Assembly: GCA_963732405.1 (NCBI GenBank)
Contig: CAVSZG010000001.1
Coordinates: 1-64,000, forward strand
Direction: 5' to 3'
DNA length: 64,000 nt
Source of the DNA: JAUIAI01 sp963732405
GTDB taxonomy: Bacteria > Pseudomonadota > Gammaproteobacteria > Burkholderiales > Burkholderiaceae_E
The position numbers and the translations under genes were made by a program. Positions 29,227 through 36,618 of this stretch are shown in pieces. Positions within the stretch are counted from its first letter, which is position 1; each line of letters opens with the position of its first letter. The notes below the pieces were generated by a model. The model did no database searches. It saw nothing but the letters and a program-made list of their open reading frames with translations, and was not told the origin of the DNA.

Positions 29227-29510
29227 GATCACCCGATTCTCTCTCCCGTCCCCCTGCTCCGCGAATCGCCCCACATTCTGACCGACCCGCGAGCAAAAAC
29301 GCGCTCGATCACCCTCCTGTCACGCCGCAGCCCGGCCTGCGTCGACTTCATCGCCTCGATGACCTGTTTCGCCTCCCGGCTGCAGGCCTCCAGCGCATTC
29401 GCCGCCTGGTATCCGGCCGCCGTGGATTGTTGCGCGGCCTGCGTCACCTGCTGCGTCACCCCCTGGGACAGGGCCTCGAATTCCAGGCGCGTGGCCGACG
29501 TGCTCACCTG
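29227..29510 (-). pseudogene. Conjugation-linked coiled-coil protein fragment, copy with internal deletion
   Basis: ATRLEFEALSQGVTQQVTQ and ALEACSREAKQVIEAMKSTQAGLRRD match the larger copy at 34867-35571 almost exactly. The following membrane helix and part of the tail (about 200 bases) are deleted, joining the coiled coil directly to the RVFARGSVRMWGDS region out of frame. It ends where a TraG fragment begins on the other strand. Confidence 0.7.
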
Positions 29511-29518
29511 ACTCGCAA

Positions 29519-29662
29519 AGCCGCACCGGCCGCGCCCTGTTCACCCCGGACGAAGTGCGCACGATGAACCCGGAACACCAGCTGCTGATCCTGACCGGCA
29601 AGCGGCCCATCTACGCGACCAAGATCCGCTATTTCAAAGATAGAGACTTCGCCGGGCTGTAA
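29519..29662 (+). pseudogene. traG: TraG/VirD4-type coupling protein, C-terminal fragment
   Basis: 46 codons to a TAA at 29660: RALFTPDEVRTMNPEHQLLI, then LTGKRPIYATKIRYFKDRDF. This is the conserved tail of conjugative coupling ATPases (R-LLTPDEVR, P-I-A-K-RYY-D). The Walker motifs and the rest of the gene are missing. It indicates that a type IV conjugation system once lay here. Confidence 0.65.
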
Positions 29663-29666
29663 TCCC

Positions 29667-29984
29667 TCAGGAAACGGTGCCGGCGGATCGGGGTTCGATT
29701 CGCCGATGGATCTCCTCCCGGTTGGGCAGTGTTTTAAGGTCGTAGCTGGCCTGCAAGCCCAGCCAGGAGGCGGCATCCCCGCCGAAATACCGGGCCAGGC
29801 GCTCGGCCGTGTCGGCACTGATGGCGCGCCGTTCCTTGAGAATTTCATGGATACGGGTCCCTGGCACGTTCAGCGCCAACGAGAGCGCATTCGCGCTCAT
29901 GCCCAGCGGCTCCAGGAACTCCTTGCGCAGGATCTCGCCAGGATGGACCGCACGCATGCGGTTGATGGGTCGGGTGGTTTTCAT
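29667..29984 (-). CDS. higA: HigA-family antitoxin
   Basis: 105 aa XRE/HigA antidote. It begins RAVHPGEILRKEFLEPLGMSA, with the HTH ANALSLALNVPGTRIHEIL and the RRAISADTAERLARYFGGDAASWLGLQ block, all family hallmarks. It follows higB by three bases in the higB-higA order typical of the family. It would neutralise HigB and repress the operon. Confidence 0.93.
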   Translation of the reverse strand: MKTTRPINRMRAVHPGEILRKEFLEPLGMSANALSLALNVPGTRIHEILKERRAISADTAERLARYFGGDAASWLGLQASYDLKTLPNREEIHRRIEPRSAGTVS

Positions 29985-29987
29985 GGC

Positions 29988-30266
29988 TCAGTGGTAATCG
30001 ACGATCTCGACAGCGTCCGGACCGCCGTCGGTCCAGACGAAACGAAGGCGATATTGGTCATTGATCCGAATGCTGTGCTGCCCTTTTCGGTCCCCTCGCA
30101 AGGCTTCCAGGCGATTGCCTGGCGGCGAGCGCAAGAACTCCAGGGTCTGGGCAGCGTCCAACAGGGTTAACTTGCGAACGGCAACAGATTCGATCGCCCG
30201 AAACCGACGAGGATGCCTGCCTTCGAACAGCGCCCTCGTCTCTTTGCATCGGAACGACAGGATCAT
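29988..30266 (-). CDS. higB: HigB-family mRNA interferase toxin
   Basis: 92 aa from the ATG at 30266. RelE fold: FRCKETRALFEGRHPRRF, RKLTLLDAAQTLEFLRSPPGNRLEALRGDR, HSIRINDQYRLRFVW with the catalytic Arg/Tyr region, and ending VEIVDYH. Complete. A truncated paralogue lies at 3752. The ATG is only eight bases after the -10 box, so the mRNA is probably leaderless. Confidence 0.93.
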   Translation of the reverse strand: MILSFRCKETRALFEGRHPRRFRAIESVAVRKLTLLDAAQTLEFLRSPPGNRLEALRGDRKGQHSIRINDQYRLRFVWTDGGPDAVEIVDYH

Positions 30267-30274
30267 AGAGTGCA

Positions 30275-30303
30275 ATTATACGTCAAACGTAATACGCAAT
30301 CAA
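30275..30303 (-). promoter_or_regulatory. higBA promoter and operator
   Basis: On the minus strand TTGATT and TATAAT are 17 bases apart. A perfect inverted repeat TACGT-TTG-ACGTA fills the end of the spacer next to the -10 and is the likely HigA binding site. The same layout precedes the truncated higB at 3717-3745. Confidence 0.65.
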
Positions 30304-30306
30304 GAG

Positions 30307-30575
30307 TAGGCCGGCAAAACGCCCAAGGACGCGAAAGCGTCCCCGCGGACGACCCGTGGGTCATCCGACCCCCTGAAAGCCCGCCAGCGGCCTGCAGAGG
30401 CCGCCTCAGGGGCAACGCAAGCAAAACGACCCCGACCTCGTTCCTGCAAGCCCAGCAAACTGGGCAGGAATCAGTCGAAGCAGCGCGTAAGCGCTTGACG
30501 AAGACCTTTACCGAGCCGCGAAGCTGCCTGGATAGAAAAGGGAGAAAGCCCGAACGGCTGAGGGCGAAGCCCTGA
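30307..30575. other. Hairpin-dense non-coding element
   Basis: At least six hairpins in 250 bases: GGACGC-GAAA-GCGTCC (30327-30342); GGACGACCC-GT-GGGTCATCC (30347-30366, one mismatch); CCCCTGA paired with TCAGGGG enclosing CGGCCT-GCAG-AGGCCG (30370-30412); GCCCAG-CAAA-CTGGGC inside TTCCT/AGGAA (30440-30470); GCGC-GTAA-GCGC (30483-30494); AGGGC-GAA-GCCCT (30561-30573). Two loops are GNRA type. No protein is encoded. A structured RNA, or an origin of transfer or replication relic, is possible. Confidence 0.5.
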
Positions 30576-30586
30576 CCTTCGTTAGG

Positions 30587-30658
30587 ATGTTGGCGCTGGC
30601 GCATCGCCTTCGAGTACGTCAGCAGGTCCTCAAACGCCACACGCCTGTTGGGTTTCAA
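30587..30658 (-). pseudogene. Excisionase-like antitoxin, C-terminal scrap
   Basis: PNRRVAFEDLLTYSKAMRQRQH matches residues near the end of the intact protein at 40319-40789 (HRRVAFEDLLTYSKAMRHRQH). About 22 codons remain, after which the frame reads into the hairpin element. Confidence 0.7.
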
Positions 30659-30710
30659 CCATCCGGAGATGCCGCACGCATGCAGTTGAGGAATGGAGGA
30701 ACGTCGTAGT

Positions 30711-31412
30711 TCAATCTAAAACGGTTAGTCCCGCTTTAAGATCAAATTCAATCTCCCGCCGTTGCACTTCATCGTTTTTCAGGATGTACAGAATGCGACC
30801 GACAGAATGGTCTTCATCGAAGTTCGCCAACTGAACATTGGGTGAGCTTGCATTGATGACGATTGGACTCGAAGAAGTTGGCTCCTTCTCGACGATCAGG
30901 ATGCCAGCGCCAAGGACGTTTGGTGCAGTGACGACGACCGACAGGTACTTTTCCCCACTAGCCCCTTTGACGCGGAGAGCCTCCCCGCCGCTTTGAAAAG
31001 CGTTATTAGGTGGCCGACCTCCCCGTTTGCCGTTAGCCCGCGCGGCAGCCGCCTTGCGCTCCGAGCGTCTTTTCCCTCCGATCTGACCCAGTTGCGCCAT
31101 CCACTGGCGACTGCCCAACACCCCGCCCAGCAAGGCCGGAACCGACAAATCCGCATCGATCTGGGGCCAATGCAAACCCAGCCCGGTAGGGGTCACCTCA
31201 ATGATGGCTAGGTCCTCAGCCGTCGCCCCGGCCAACCCTTGGGCCTGATCGACCGGAAAGGCGAACGCGCAACCGTTATCGAGTTCCACCACGATCCGGG
31301 CATCCTCCCCCGCCTCGTAGCGCGCTGACAGCGCGCGCGGTCCCAGGGCAAGCTCTTGCTTGCCCTGCTCATTGGCCGATTGAAACGCGTCTTTGCTAAT
31401 CAGTTCACCCAT
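30711..31412 (-). CDS. DUF2442 protein with novel C-terminal extension
   Basis: 233 aa from the ATG at 31412. Residues 1-130 are a DUF2442 domain (ALSARYEAGEDARIVVELDNG, GLGLHWPQIDADLSVPALL) followed by the basic tail ARANGKRGGRPP, where such proteins normally stop. Here the frame continues for about 97 residues (beta-rich, EKYLSVVVTAPNVLGAGILIV, GRILYILKNDEVQRREIEF) with no family I recognise. It overlaps the DUF4160 gene by eight bases. The pair is a suspected toxin-antitoxin-like module. Confidence 0.8.
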   Translation of the reverse strand: MGELISKDAFQSANEQGKQELALGPRALSARYEAGEDARIVVELDNGCAFAFPVDQAQGLAGATAEDLAIIEVTPTGLGLHWPQIDADLSVPALLGGVLGSRQWMAQLGQIGGKRRSERKAAAARANGKRGGRPPNNAFQSGGEALRVKGASGEKYLSVVVTAPNVLGAGILIVEKEPTSSSPIVINASSPNVQLANFDEDHSVGRILYILKNDEVQRREIEFDLKAGLTVLD

Positions 31413-31650
31413 GTATCTCTCGCCAGGCGTCGCAGAGTTGGTCGATGTGTTCGACCAACTCTGCGGCAATTGAGTTCAGCTGCGACCGGCTGAACCGGTA
31501 GTTGCTTAGCAGCCCGACGGTCTGCTGGTCACAAAGCAATTCAAATTGGGCCTCAGCTTCTGGCCCGACAACGTGAACATGCGATGGACGGTGGTCGTTG
31601 GGATAGATCCGCACCGCATCACCCTGTCGGGTCCGGACGATTGTCGGCAT
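31405..31650 (-). CDS. DUF4160 protein
   Basis: 81 aa from the ATG at 31650. MPTIVRTRQGDAVRIYPNDHRPSHVHV is the DUF4160 signature (I-I-R-Y--DH-P-HVHV), and the C-terminal helix ending ELVEHIDQLCDAWREIHG is also typical. DUF4160 and DUF2442 genes are commonly adjacent and have been proposed as a toxin-antitoxin-like pair; function here is inferred only from that. Confidence 0.85.
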   Translation of the reverse strand: MPTIVRTRQGDAVRIYPNDHRPSHVHVVGPEAEAQFELLCDQQTVGLLSNYRFSRSQLNSIAAELVEHIDQLCDAWREIHG

Positions 31651-31871
31651 CAACGATAATAACCCAACCGGCTTAGGTTAGTTCAACAACCTCTCCTCAG
31701 AACGCCCCAGGAAGCACAAACGCCCCGAGACACGGGCGAGACGGACTTGATACCGAACCGATGCTGCACCGTGTCAAAGGCGCTACCTGAGGCGCCCACA
31801 ATCACTTTCATCGACGCAGCACACACCACAACATCTCGCACCGAACCCCTCAATCCTCAGGAGTCACCCTC

Positions 31872-32189
31872 ATGAAAACCCGATTCGCCATCGTTGCCAT
31901 CGCCACCGTCGCCGCCTTTGCATCGATCGGCAATGCCGTTGCCGGTGAGCTCTACGCCGACGTGGGCCAGTCGTTCTCCCCCGCCACCCTGTCCGCCCCG
32001 ATGAGCGTGGCGGGCTACGAAGGCGGCGGCGAGCTCTACCCCGCGATCGAGCGCCTGGCCAATCAACCTGTTGCACAGACCCCGGTGGCCAAGCCCACCC
32101 CGGCGATCTACGCCACCGGCGGCGAGCTGTTCGCACCGAGCCAGTTCGGCAACAGCTTCTCGGCTATCGACACCAACGTGGCCGAGTAA
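31872..32189 (+). CDS. Small secreted GELY/GELF-repeat protein, copy 1
   Basis: 105 aa. The signal peptide covers residues 1-24 (cleavage after NAVA). The mature 80 residues contain three related blocks: GELYADVGQSFSPA, GGELYPAIERLAN and GGELFAPSQFGNSFSA, separated by Pro/Ala/Thr-rich linkers. No Cys. No family is recognised. AGGAG lies at a good distance before the ATG, and a strong terminator follows. It differs from copy 2 at 7 of 105 residues. Confidence 0.8.
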   Translation: MKTRFAIVAIATVAAFASIGNAVAGELYADVGQSFSPATLSAPMSVAGYEGGGELYPAIERLANQPVAQTPVAKPTPAIYATGGELFAPSQFGNSFSAIDTNVAE

Positions 32190-32232
32190 CCCACGAGCCC
32201 GACAGTACGCCCCTCTCCTCCTCCCCCTGGAA

Positions 32233-32264
32233 GGCAAACGCCCGGCATTGGCCGGGCGTTTGCC
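32233..32264 (+). terminator. Hairpin terminator after the small secreted protein, copy 1
   Basis: Perfect 14-bp stem GGCAAACGCCCGGC with loop ATTG; a T run is present within the descending arm rather than after it. Confidence 0.75.
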
Positions 32265-32354
32265 GTGTGCCGGGCATCCCATCCCAAGCCCGAGCGCGAA
32301 CACACCGAGCCGAGGCTGTCTCCCTTGCTTCGGCGACCCAGCCCATGGGCCGGG

Positions 32355-32606
32355 TTATCGAGCCGAAACCGCCTCTTCCAGCACTTGGCGTATATAGCGC
32401 TGATACGGCATGCCGGCCGCATCAGCGGCAGTCTTGATCGCCTGCAGCAGCTCATCGGGAAGCCGCATGTTCACCCGCGCCTCCTTGCGCGCAAACTCGA
32501 AGCGCCTGGGCTTGAAAACGCTCAGATCGACCTGGGTCAGGTCGGTCTGCTCGACCAGCCGTTGGGCTTGGGCATCACTGGCCGGAATCGGTAAACGTTT
32601 TTTCAT
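32355..32606 (-). CDS. brnA: BrnA-family antitoxin
   Basis: 83 aa from the ATG at 32606. The N-terminal part binds toxin, and a C-terminal ribbon-helix-helix follows (RRFEFARKEARVNMRLPDELLQAIKTAADAAGMPYQRYIRQVLEEAV). It overlaps brnT by 32 bases, typical for brnTA. It likely represses the operon with BrnT. Confidence 0.9.
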   Translation of the reverse strand: MKKRLPIPASDAQAQRLVEQTDLTQVDLSVFKPRRFEFARKEARVNMRLPDELLQAIKTAADAAGMPYQRYIRQVLEEAVSAR

Positions 32607-32886
32607 AATGGTCGATCTCCCTCTGATGCATGTAGCGGGCACTGATAGGTCGGATCAATCGCCGCCCTGCCCGCTCCCGAACCGTAAACGCCAAAAACAC
32701 ATAACGCGCCGCGGCGGTGACGCCGATCGCAAGCTGTCGGACCTCCGTCACCGAATGCACCGGATCGGGATAAACGCGCACCGGCGAAGAAAACAGCGAC
32801 TCGATCTCCGCCAGGCTCACCCCGTGTTGTTGGCACTTGTCGCGGTTTCCGTCATCCCAATCAAATCCGTCAACGGCGTCGTCCAT
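32575..32886 (-). CDS. brnT: BrnT-family ribonuclease toxin
   Basis: 103 aa from the ATG at 32886. GFDWDDGNRDKCQQHGVSLAEIESLF is the BrnT signature (F-WD--K---N--KHGV---E). The central strand has RYVFLAFTVRERAGRRLIRPISARYMHQREIDHYE, with the catalytic Arg/Glu region. It appears complete. The promoter side faces 33 kb debris. Confidence 0.92.
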   Translation of the reverse strand: MDDAVDGFDWDDGNRDKCQQHGVSLAEIESLFSSPVRVYPDPVHSVTEVRQLAIGVTAAARYVFLAFTVRERAGRRLIRPISARYMHQREIDHYEKTFTDSGQ

Positions 32887-33060
32887 GGCAAAATGATGAC
32901 ATTTGTACACACGTTAGTCAATCTTCCTGTCCGATAGAAAGGACGCCGACAGCTGCACCCTCACCTGGGCCGGGTGGGCGCGTCAACGAAACCCCGTTCA
33001 AGCGACTCGCGATCGGATCAGATCGTGTTCACCAGGACAGGAACAGCGTCATCCTTGGCA

Positions 33061-33614
33061 TCAATGAGCCGCGGATAAGTCGCGATCTGGGCTGAGGCTG
33101 ACCGGGTCGTAGTACATCGTCACCGCATCCCGATGCCGGGTCATCGCCACGTACGTCAGATGCCGGTCCATCGAGCCCGACGCCAGCACGAACGGCCGGT
33201 CCACCGTCGCCCCTGGCTCTTGTGGATCGTCGTCGCATACCCGTGATCGATCGCCTGACAGGCCGCCAGGTCCACCGTGACGCGCCGGCCGGCACCGCCG
33301 GAACCACTGGCATCCAGCTGCACGGCGATGGTGCCCGGCGCCGTCTGCTCGACCGTGGCGAGCGTCCCGTTCTTCACCCCCAGCACCGGATCAATGCGCA
33401 GGAACACCACCCGGTCCCCGGCCGCAAAGACTCGCTGGCGACTGTCGGTCGCATAGACCCGCTCCTGGGCCAACACACCCTGTGCTTCGAGCGCTTCGCG
33501 GACCACGTCGTTGAGTCCACGGACATCGACCCGCCAATGCACGAGCATGATCCGGCTGCCCCCGGCTGACCTGGCGGGTCGTCATCAACAGATGCGCATG
33601 ATGGTTTAGCAGCT
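33061..33614 (-). pseudogene. traA: TraA-type conjugative relaxase/helicase fragment, copy 1
   Basis: Begins with LNHHAHLLMTTRQVS (MobA/MobL-like His motif of the relaxase), then is fused by an internal deletion at repeated CAGCCGG to helicase motifs: SRIMLVHWRVDVRGLNDVVREAL, DRVVFLRIDPVLGVKNGTLATVE and DHGYATTIHKSQG. One G is missing after SQG; restoring it gives ATVDRPFVLASGSMDRHLTYVAMTRHRDAVTMYYDP and a stop at 33061. The missing G is shared with copy 2, so it predates duplication. Confidence 0.8.
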
Positions 33615-34212
33615 GCGGCGACCCCGGTGGGGCCGCGCCATGGGTCGACCCGGCCAGCGCACGGCTTGACCGAACCCGCCGCACTTTGCGGGTCAGCGCG
33701 CAGCGCCAAGCGCGGGCATCGCGCGCAGCGTCCGCACCGAGGAGCCCGCGATCAGGCACGCCTGCACCACGAAGCCGCCTGCGGCAAGCATCAAACAAGC
33801 GGCGATGCCCTGGGCACCGGCAACGCTCGCCACGCCCGCTCCAAGGGCCGCACCAAGGGGCCGAGCGCCGGCGTTGGCAGTGAGGAAGATCGAGCCAACA
33901 CGCCCCAGCAGCGGTGCCGGCGTGAGTGTCTGACGCAGCGTCGTCGAGCTCACGGTCCAGACGATCGGACCGGCACCGAAGAGAAAGAACGACAGCGCAG
34001 CCAACGCCGGCGCTGGCCAGACCAACGACGCGGCCATCGAGAACGCCGCGGCCACCGAGACCAGCGGCCCGAGCGTAATGGCGACACCAAACCGTGCTCG
34101 GCTCATGATGCGTGGCGCCGCGAGCGCTCCAAGAACCATGCCGGCACCGTACAGCGAGAGCGTGAGGCCGATGCCCCGCGCGCCCAGCCCAAGGTGCTGT
34201 ACCGCGTGCGGC
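33171..34212 (-). repeat. traA-MFS block, copy 1
   Basis: Near-identical to 42204-43270: the helicase remnant, the 50-bp palindromic element and the 3' half of the MFS gene. Copy 1 keeps the relaxase C-terminus and lost the 5' part of the MFS gene. Confidence 0.85.
33615..33666. repeat. Approximately 50-bp element with GGGTCGACCC palindrome, copy 2
   Basis: Same block as beside the recombinase gene (16356-16408), here exactly at the 5' edge of the TraA fragment and 27 bases from the MFS stop. Confidence 0.5.
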
Positions 34213-34228
34213 ACGTAGGCTGCCCGAT
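33693..34228 (-). pseudogene. MFS transporter, C-terminal half only
   Basis: Reads AYVPHAVQHLGLGARGIGLTLSLYGAGMVLGALAAP through ALGAAR and matches copy 2 (42738-44022). The first 240 codons are deleted: the frame jumps directly to the sequence that lies upstream of the start codon in copy 2 (GCCGATCATGGGAGCG). The junction has a few bases of microhomology. Unlike copy 2, this half has no frameshift. Confidence 0.85.
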
Positions 34229-34329
34229 CATGGGAGCGATTCGCAATGACTCCGCATTGTCGGCAACGCCGGGCGCCGGATTCGGACTTTTTGTTCAAAC
34301 GCGACGCCCCGGGAGGCGCGACCTGACAC

Positions 34330-34735
34330 ATTCAGCCACTCTTGAACCTTGGCAAGGTCGGCTTCATGATTCAGCGCATTGCCCGCAGCGCATGTGGCGA
34401 GATCCGCTCGACGCCGATTCCGATGTGCTTGGCCCAGGTCTTCACGACCAGAACCAGCCCCTGCTCTGACGGCCCTCCGCGAACATCGCCGCTGCACACG
34501 GTCGAGCCCGCGAGCTGCCAACCCTCGAGGTCCTGGCGCCAGGCGATGACGTGGGCGCGGGTGATGGCCCGGAATTCGCGGGCGGCGGAGATCCCGACGA
34601 AGGACATGAATTCCCGCAAGTCGTTCTGATATGCCCAGCGCGTCTGCGGGTTGTCGATGTAAGCAAACCATTCCGCATCGGGCGGCACGTCCGAAAGGCG
34701 CTGGAAATCGACCGCGGTCAGCCGGTAGCCGAGTG
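34330..34735 (-). pseudogene. Tyrosine recombinase, internally deleted copy
   Basis: Matches the intact enzyme at 16418-17425: PPDAEWFAYIDNPQTRWAYQ through the DLEGWQLAGSTV helix, then a jump of about 140 codons to SGDVRGG-S-GLVLVVKTWAKHIGI and ISPHALRA, then a frameshift to NALNHEADLAKVQEWL. Active-site Arg and Lys are deleted. The 3' end is fused to the MFS upstream sequence. Confidence 0.85.
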
Positions 34736-34866
34736 TTCAATCAGGCGGCTGCAGCTGGCCGACCGTCGGTCCCGCCAGGTGGCGAGCGGCATTTATGCGG
34801 AATCCTTTGGGATCGGGCGCACCTGGCTGCCGACAAAAAGGGCTCCCTCGAACTTCTCGCGTTGTC

Positions 34867-35571
34867 TTAGCCGCAGCGCTTCATCCTCGACCCCAAAATC
34901 ACCCGATTCGCTTTCACGTCCCCCTGCTCCCCGAACCGCCCCGCCTTCTCATCGACCCGCACACATAGACGCGCTCTATCACCCTCCTTCTTGCAGGTCG
35001 TCAACTCTGGCTTGCCCGCTTTCTTTTCCCACTGCTGCGCCGTCTCTCGCATCTGCGCAATCTCGGCCGCCAGCCACAGCATCTGTTGACCCAGGGAATC
35101 GAACTCGGCACGCAGCCATCAGGTCATCAGGTAGCCCAACAAAAGCGCACCCACGCCGCCAACCACGGTCCAGACCAGGACGAACGACCACCCGTCACGC
35201 CGCAGCCCGGCCTGCGTCGACTTCATCGCCTCGATGACTTGTTTCGCCTCCCGGCTGCAGGCCTCCAGCGCATTCACCGCTTGATATACGGCCGCCGGGG
35301 ATTGTTGCGCGGCCTGCGTGACCTGCTGCGTCACCCCCTGGGACAGGGCCTCGAATTCCAGGCGCGTGGCCGACGCGCTCGCCTGACCGACCGCTCGATC
35401 CAGTCGAGGCGCCAACAATTCGATCGCCTTCACGGTGCTCGCATTGGACCGGAATTGCTGCACGAGCTGATCGCTCGTCGCCTTCAGGCCCTGGTCGTCT
35501 CCGAGAGCGCCGTCTCCGGTCTTGTGTTCATCGATCGTGCTCTGCAACCGCCCTACCCTCGCGTCCGTCAC
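34867..35571 (-). pseudogene. Conjugation-linked coiled-coil membrane protein with an internal TGA
   Basis: 235 codons in one frame, interrupted once by TGA at 35121-35119. Residues 1-125 are helical and coiled (DQLVQQFRSNASTVKAIELL, TQQVTQAAQQS, CSREAKQVIEAMKSTQ). A membrane helix follows (WSFVLVWTVVGGVGALLLGYLM). After the stop comes WLRAEFDSLGQQMLWLAAEI, REPEATED-Q/E helix and LTTCKKEGDRARLCVRVDEKAGRFGEQGD. Context suggests a mobilisation accessory protein; exact family not recognised. A deleted copy is at 29227-29510. Confidence 0.6.
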
Positions 35572-35725
35572 CTCCGTCAGCCGAAGTCCGGTCGTTTATG
35601 CGAGCAGCACGGCCAGACGCTCGCGCAGCCCGGCATCGTCCGATCCGGATGGACTTGCGCAGCAGCTGCATGCGCCAAACCAAACCCTGCATCTCTACCT
35701 CTGAGTGGGTGGTGGTGGCAACTGG

Positions 35726-36556
35726 TCACTTTGACTTTGCGCTGCCCTCATCGCTGGCGATGAGCGGGATGTAAGGCCCTTGGGTTTGGCCCCATCCCCA
35801 CCGTGGCATAGGCGCGTCTTCAACAGACTGCGCGCCGGCCTGCGAGTTGTTGACCGCCAGACGCGAGCCCCACTCAAGATACCCGACCAGCGCAGAACGG
35901 AACTCAGGGTCATCGGGCAAGGCCAGCTCATCAGCGGTGTCCAGCAACAGGGCGATCCAGGCGCGCCGCTGCGCGTGCGTCAGATGCCGGTTCAGGTGTT
36001 GCCGGATCATGTGGGCGTGCCCGCCGTGCTGCTGCGAATACTCGGCCGGACCACCAAGCACTTCGGCAAGGAAGGCCGCGACATGGCGCGCATGGTCTGG
36101 GTTCATGTGCGCGAACACAGGGGCGAGCGTCGAGTCGGCCGGCACGCGCTGATAGAAGGTTTGCGTCAGCCGATTCAATGCGTCGATGCCGCCGACCCAT
36201 TCATACAGGGTCGGCACAGGGCGAACTGGGCGGCGCAGCCGGTCGATGTCGGCCTCGCTCATCGCAATCACCGTAGAGGTACGCGACGCGATCAGCGCCA
36301 GGATCGCCTCGCGCGGCCCGTCGCACCATTCTGCGCTGCCGTAGAAGGCAAGCTGGTCACGTTGCAGCGAGTCGACGCTATCGAAAGCGCGAATCAGGTG
36401 GTAGTCGTCTTCGCCGTCCAGCGACGGCCCCGCAGCCACGACATCCACGCCCCGACGCTGCAGCATCGGCAACAATTCGCGCACCACGAAGCAATGGAAA
36501 TCGTCACGCCGGCCGGGGTGAAGACGGTAGCTTCGAATCTCGACTGCGCGATTCAT
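35726..36556 (-). CDS. NIPSNAP domain-group II truncated haemoglobin fusion
   Basis: 276 aa from the ATG at 36556. Residues 3-105 are a NIPSNAP-type ferredoxin fold (VEIRSYRLHPGRRDDFHCFV, YHLIRAFDSVDSLQRDQLAFYGSAEW). Residues 116-240 are a 2-on-2 globin: LYEWVGGIDALNRLTQTFYQRV, PVFAHMNPDHARHVAAFL (CD1 Phe region), a proximal His in the RQHLNRHLTHAQRRAW segment and Trp G8. Oxygen or NO chemistry coupled to an unknown NIPSNAP substrate is plausible. Apparently intact and not in an operon. Confidence 0.85.
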   Translation of the reverse strand: MNRAVEIRSYRLHPGRRDDFHCFVVRELLPMLQRRGVDVVAAGPSLDGEDDYHLIRAFDSVDSLQRDQLAFYGSAEWCDGPREAILALIASRTSTVIAMSEADIDRLRRPVRPVPTLYEWVGGIDALNRLTQTFYQRVPADSTLAPVFAHMNPDHARHVAAFLAEVLGGPAEYSQQHGGHAHMIRQHLNRHLTHAQRRAWIALLLDTADELALPDDPEFRSALVGYLEWGSRLAVNNSQAGAQSVEDAPMPRWGWGQTQGPYIPLIASDEGSAKSK

Positions 36557-36618
36557 GCGCATGACCTTAACACAAGAATTGGCTTGAGTTGTGCACGCTG
36601 TCTGATCTGCATGGCCGC

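Larger units (their letters stand above)
31728..32270 (+). repeat. Secreted-protein block, copy 1
   Basis: About 540 bases, from CCGAGACACGGGCGAGACGG through the terminator, recur at 47041-47590 in the same orientation. Non-coding flanks are conserved as well as the gene, including the 5' leader with CAATCCTCAGGAGTCACC. Confidence 0.85.

Noticed and set aside
34867..35571. TGA recoded as Trp or selenocysteine
   Set aside because: Only one such codon, no SECIS-like hairpin noted, and many pseudogenes around; simple nonsense mutation is enough.
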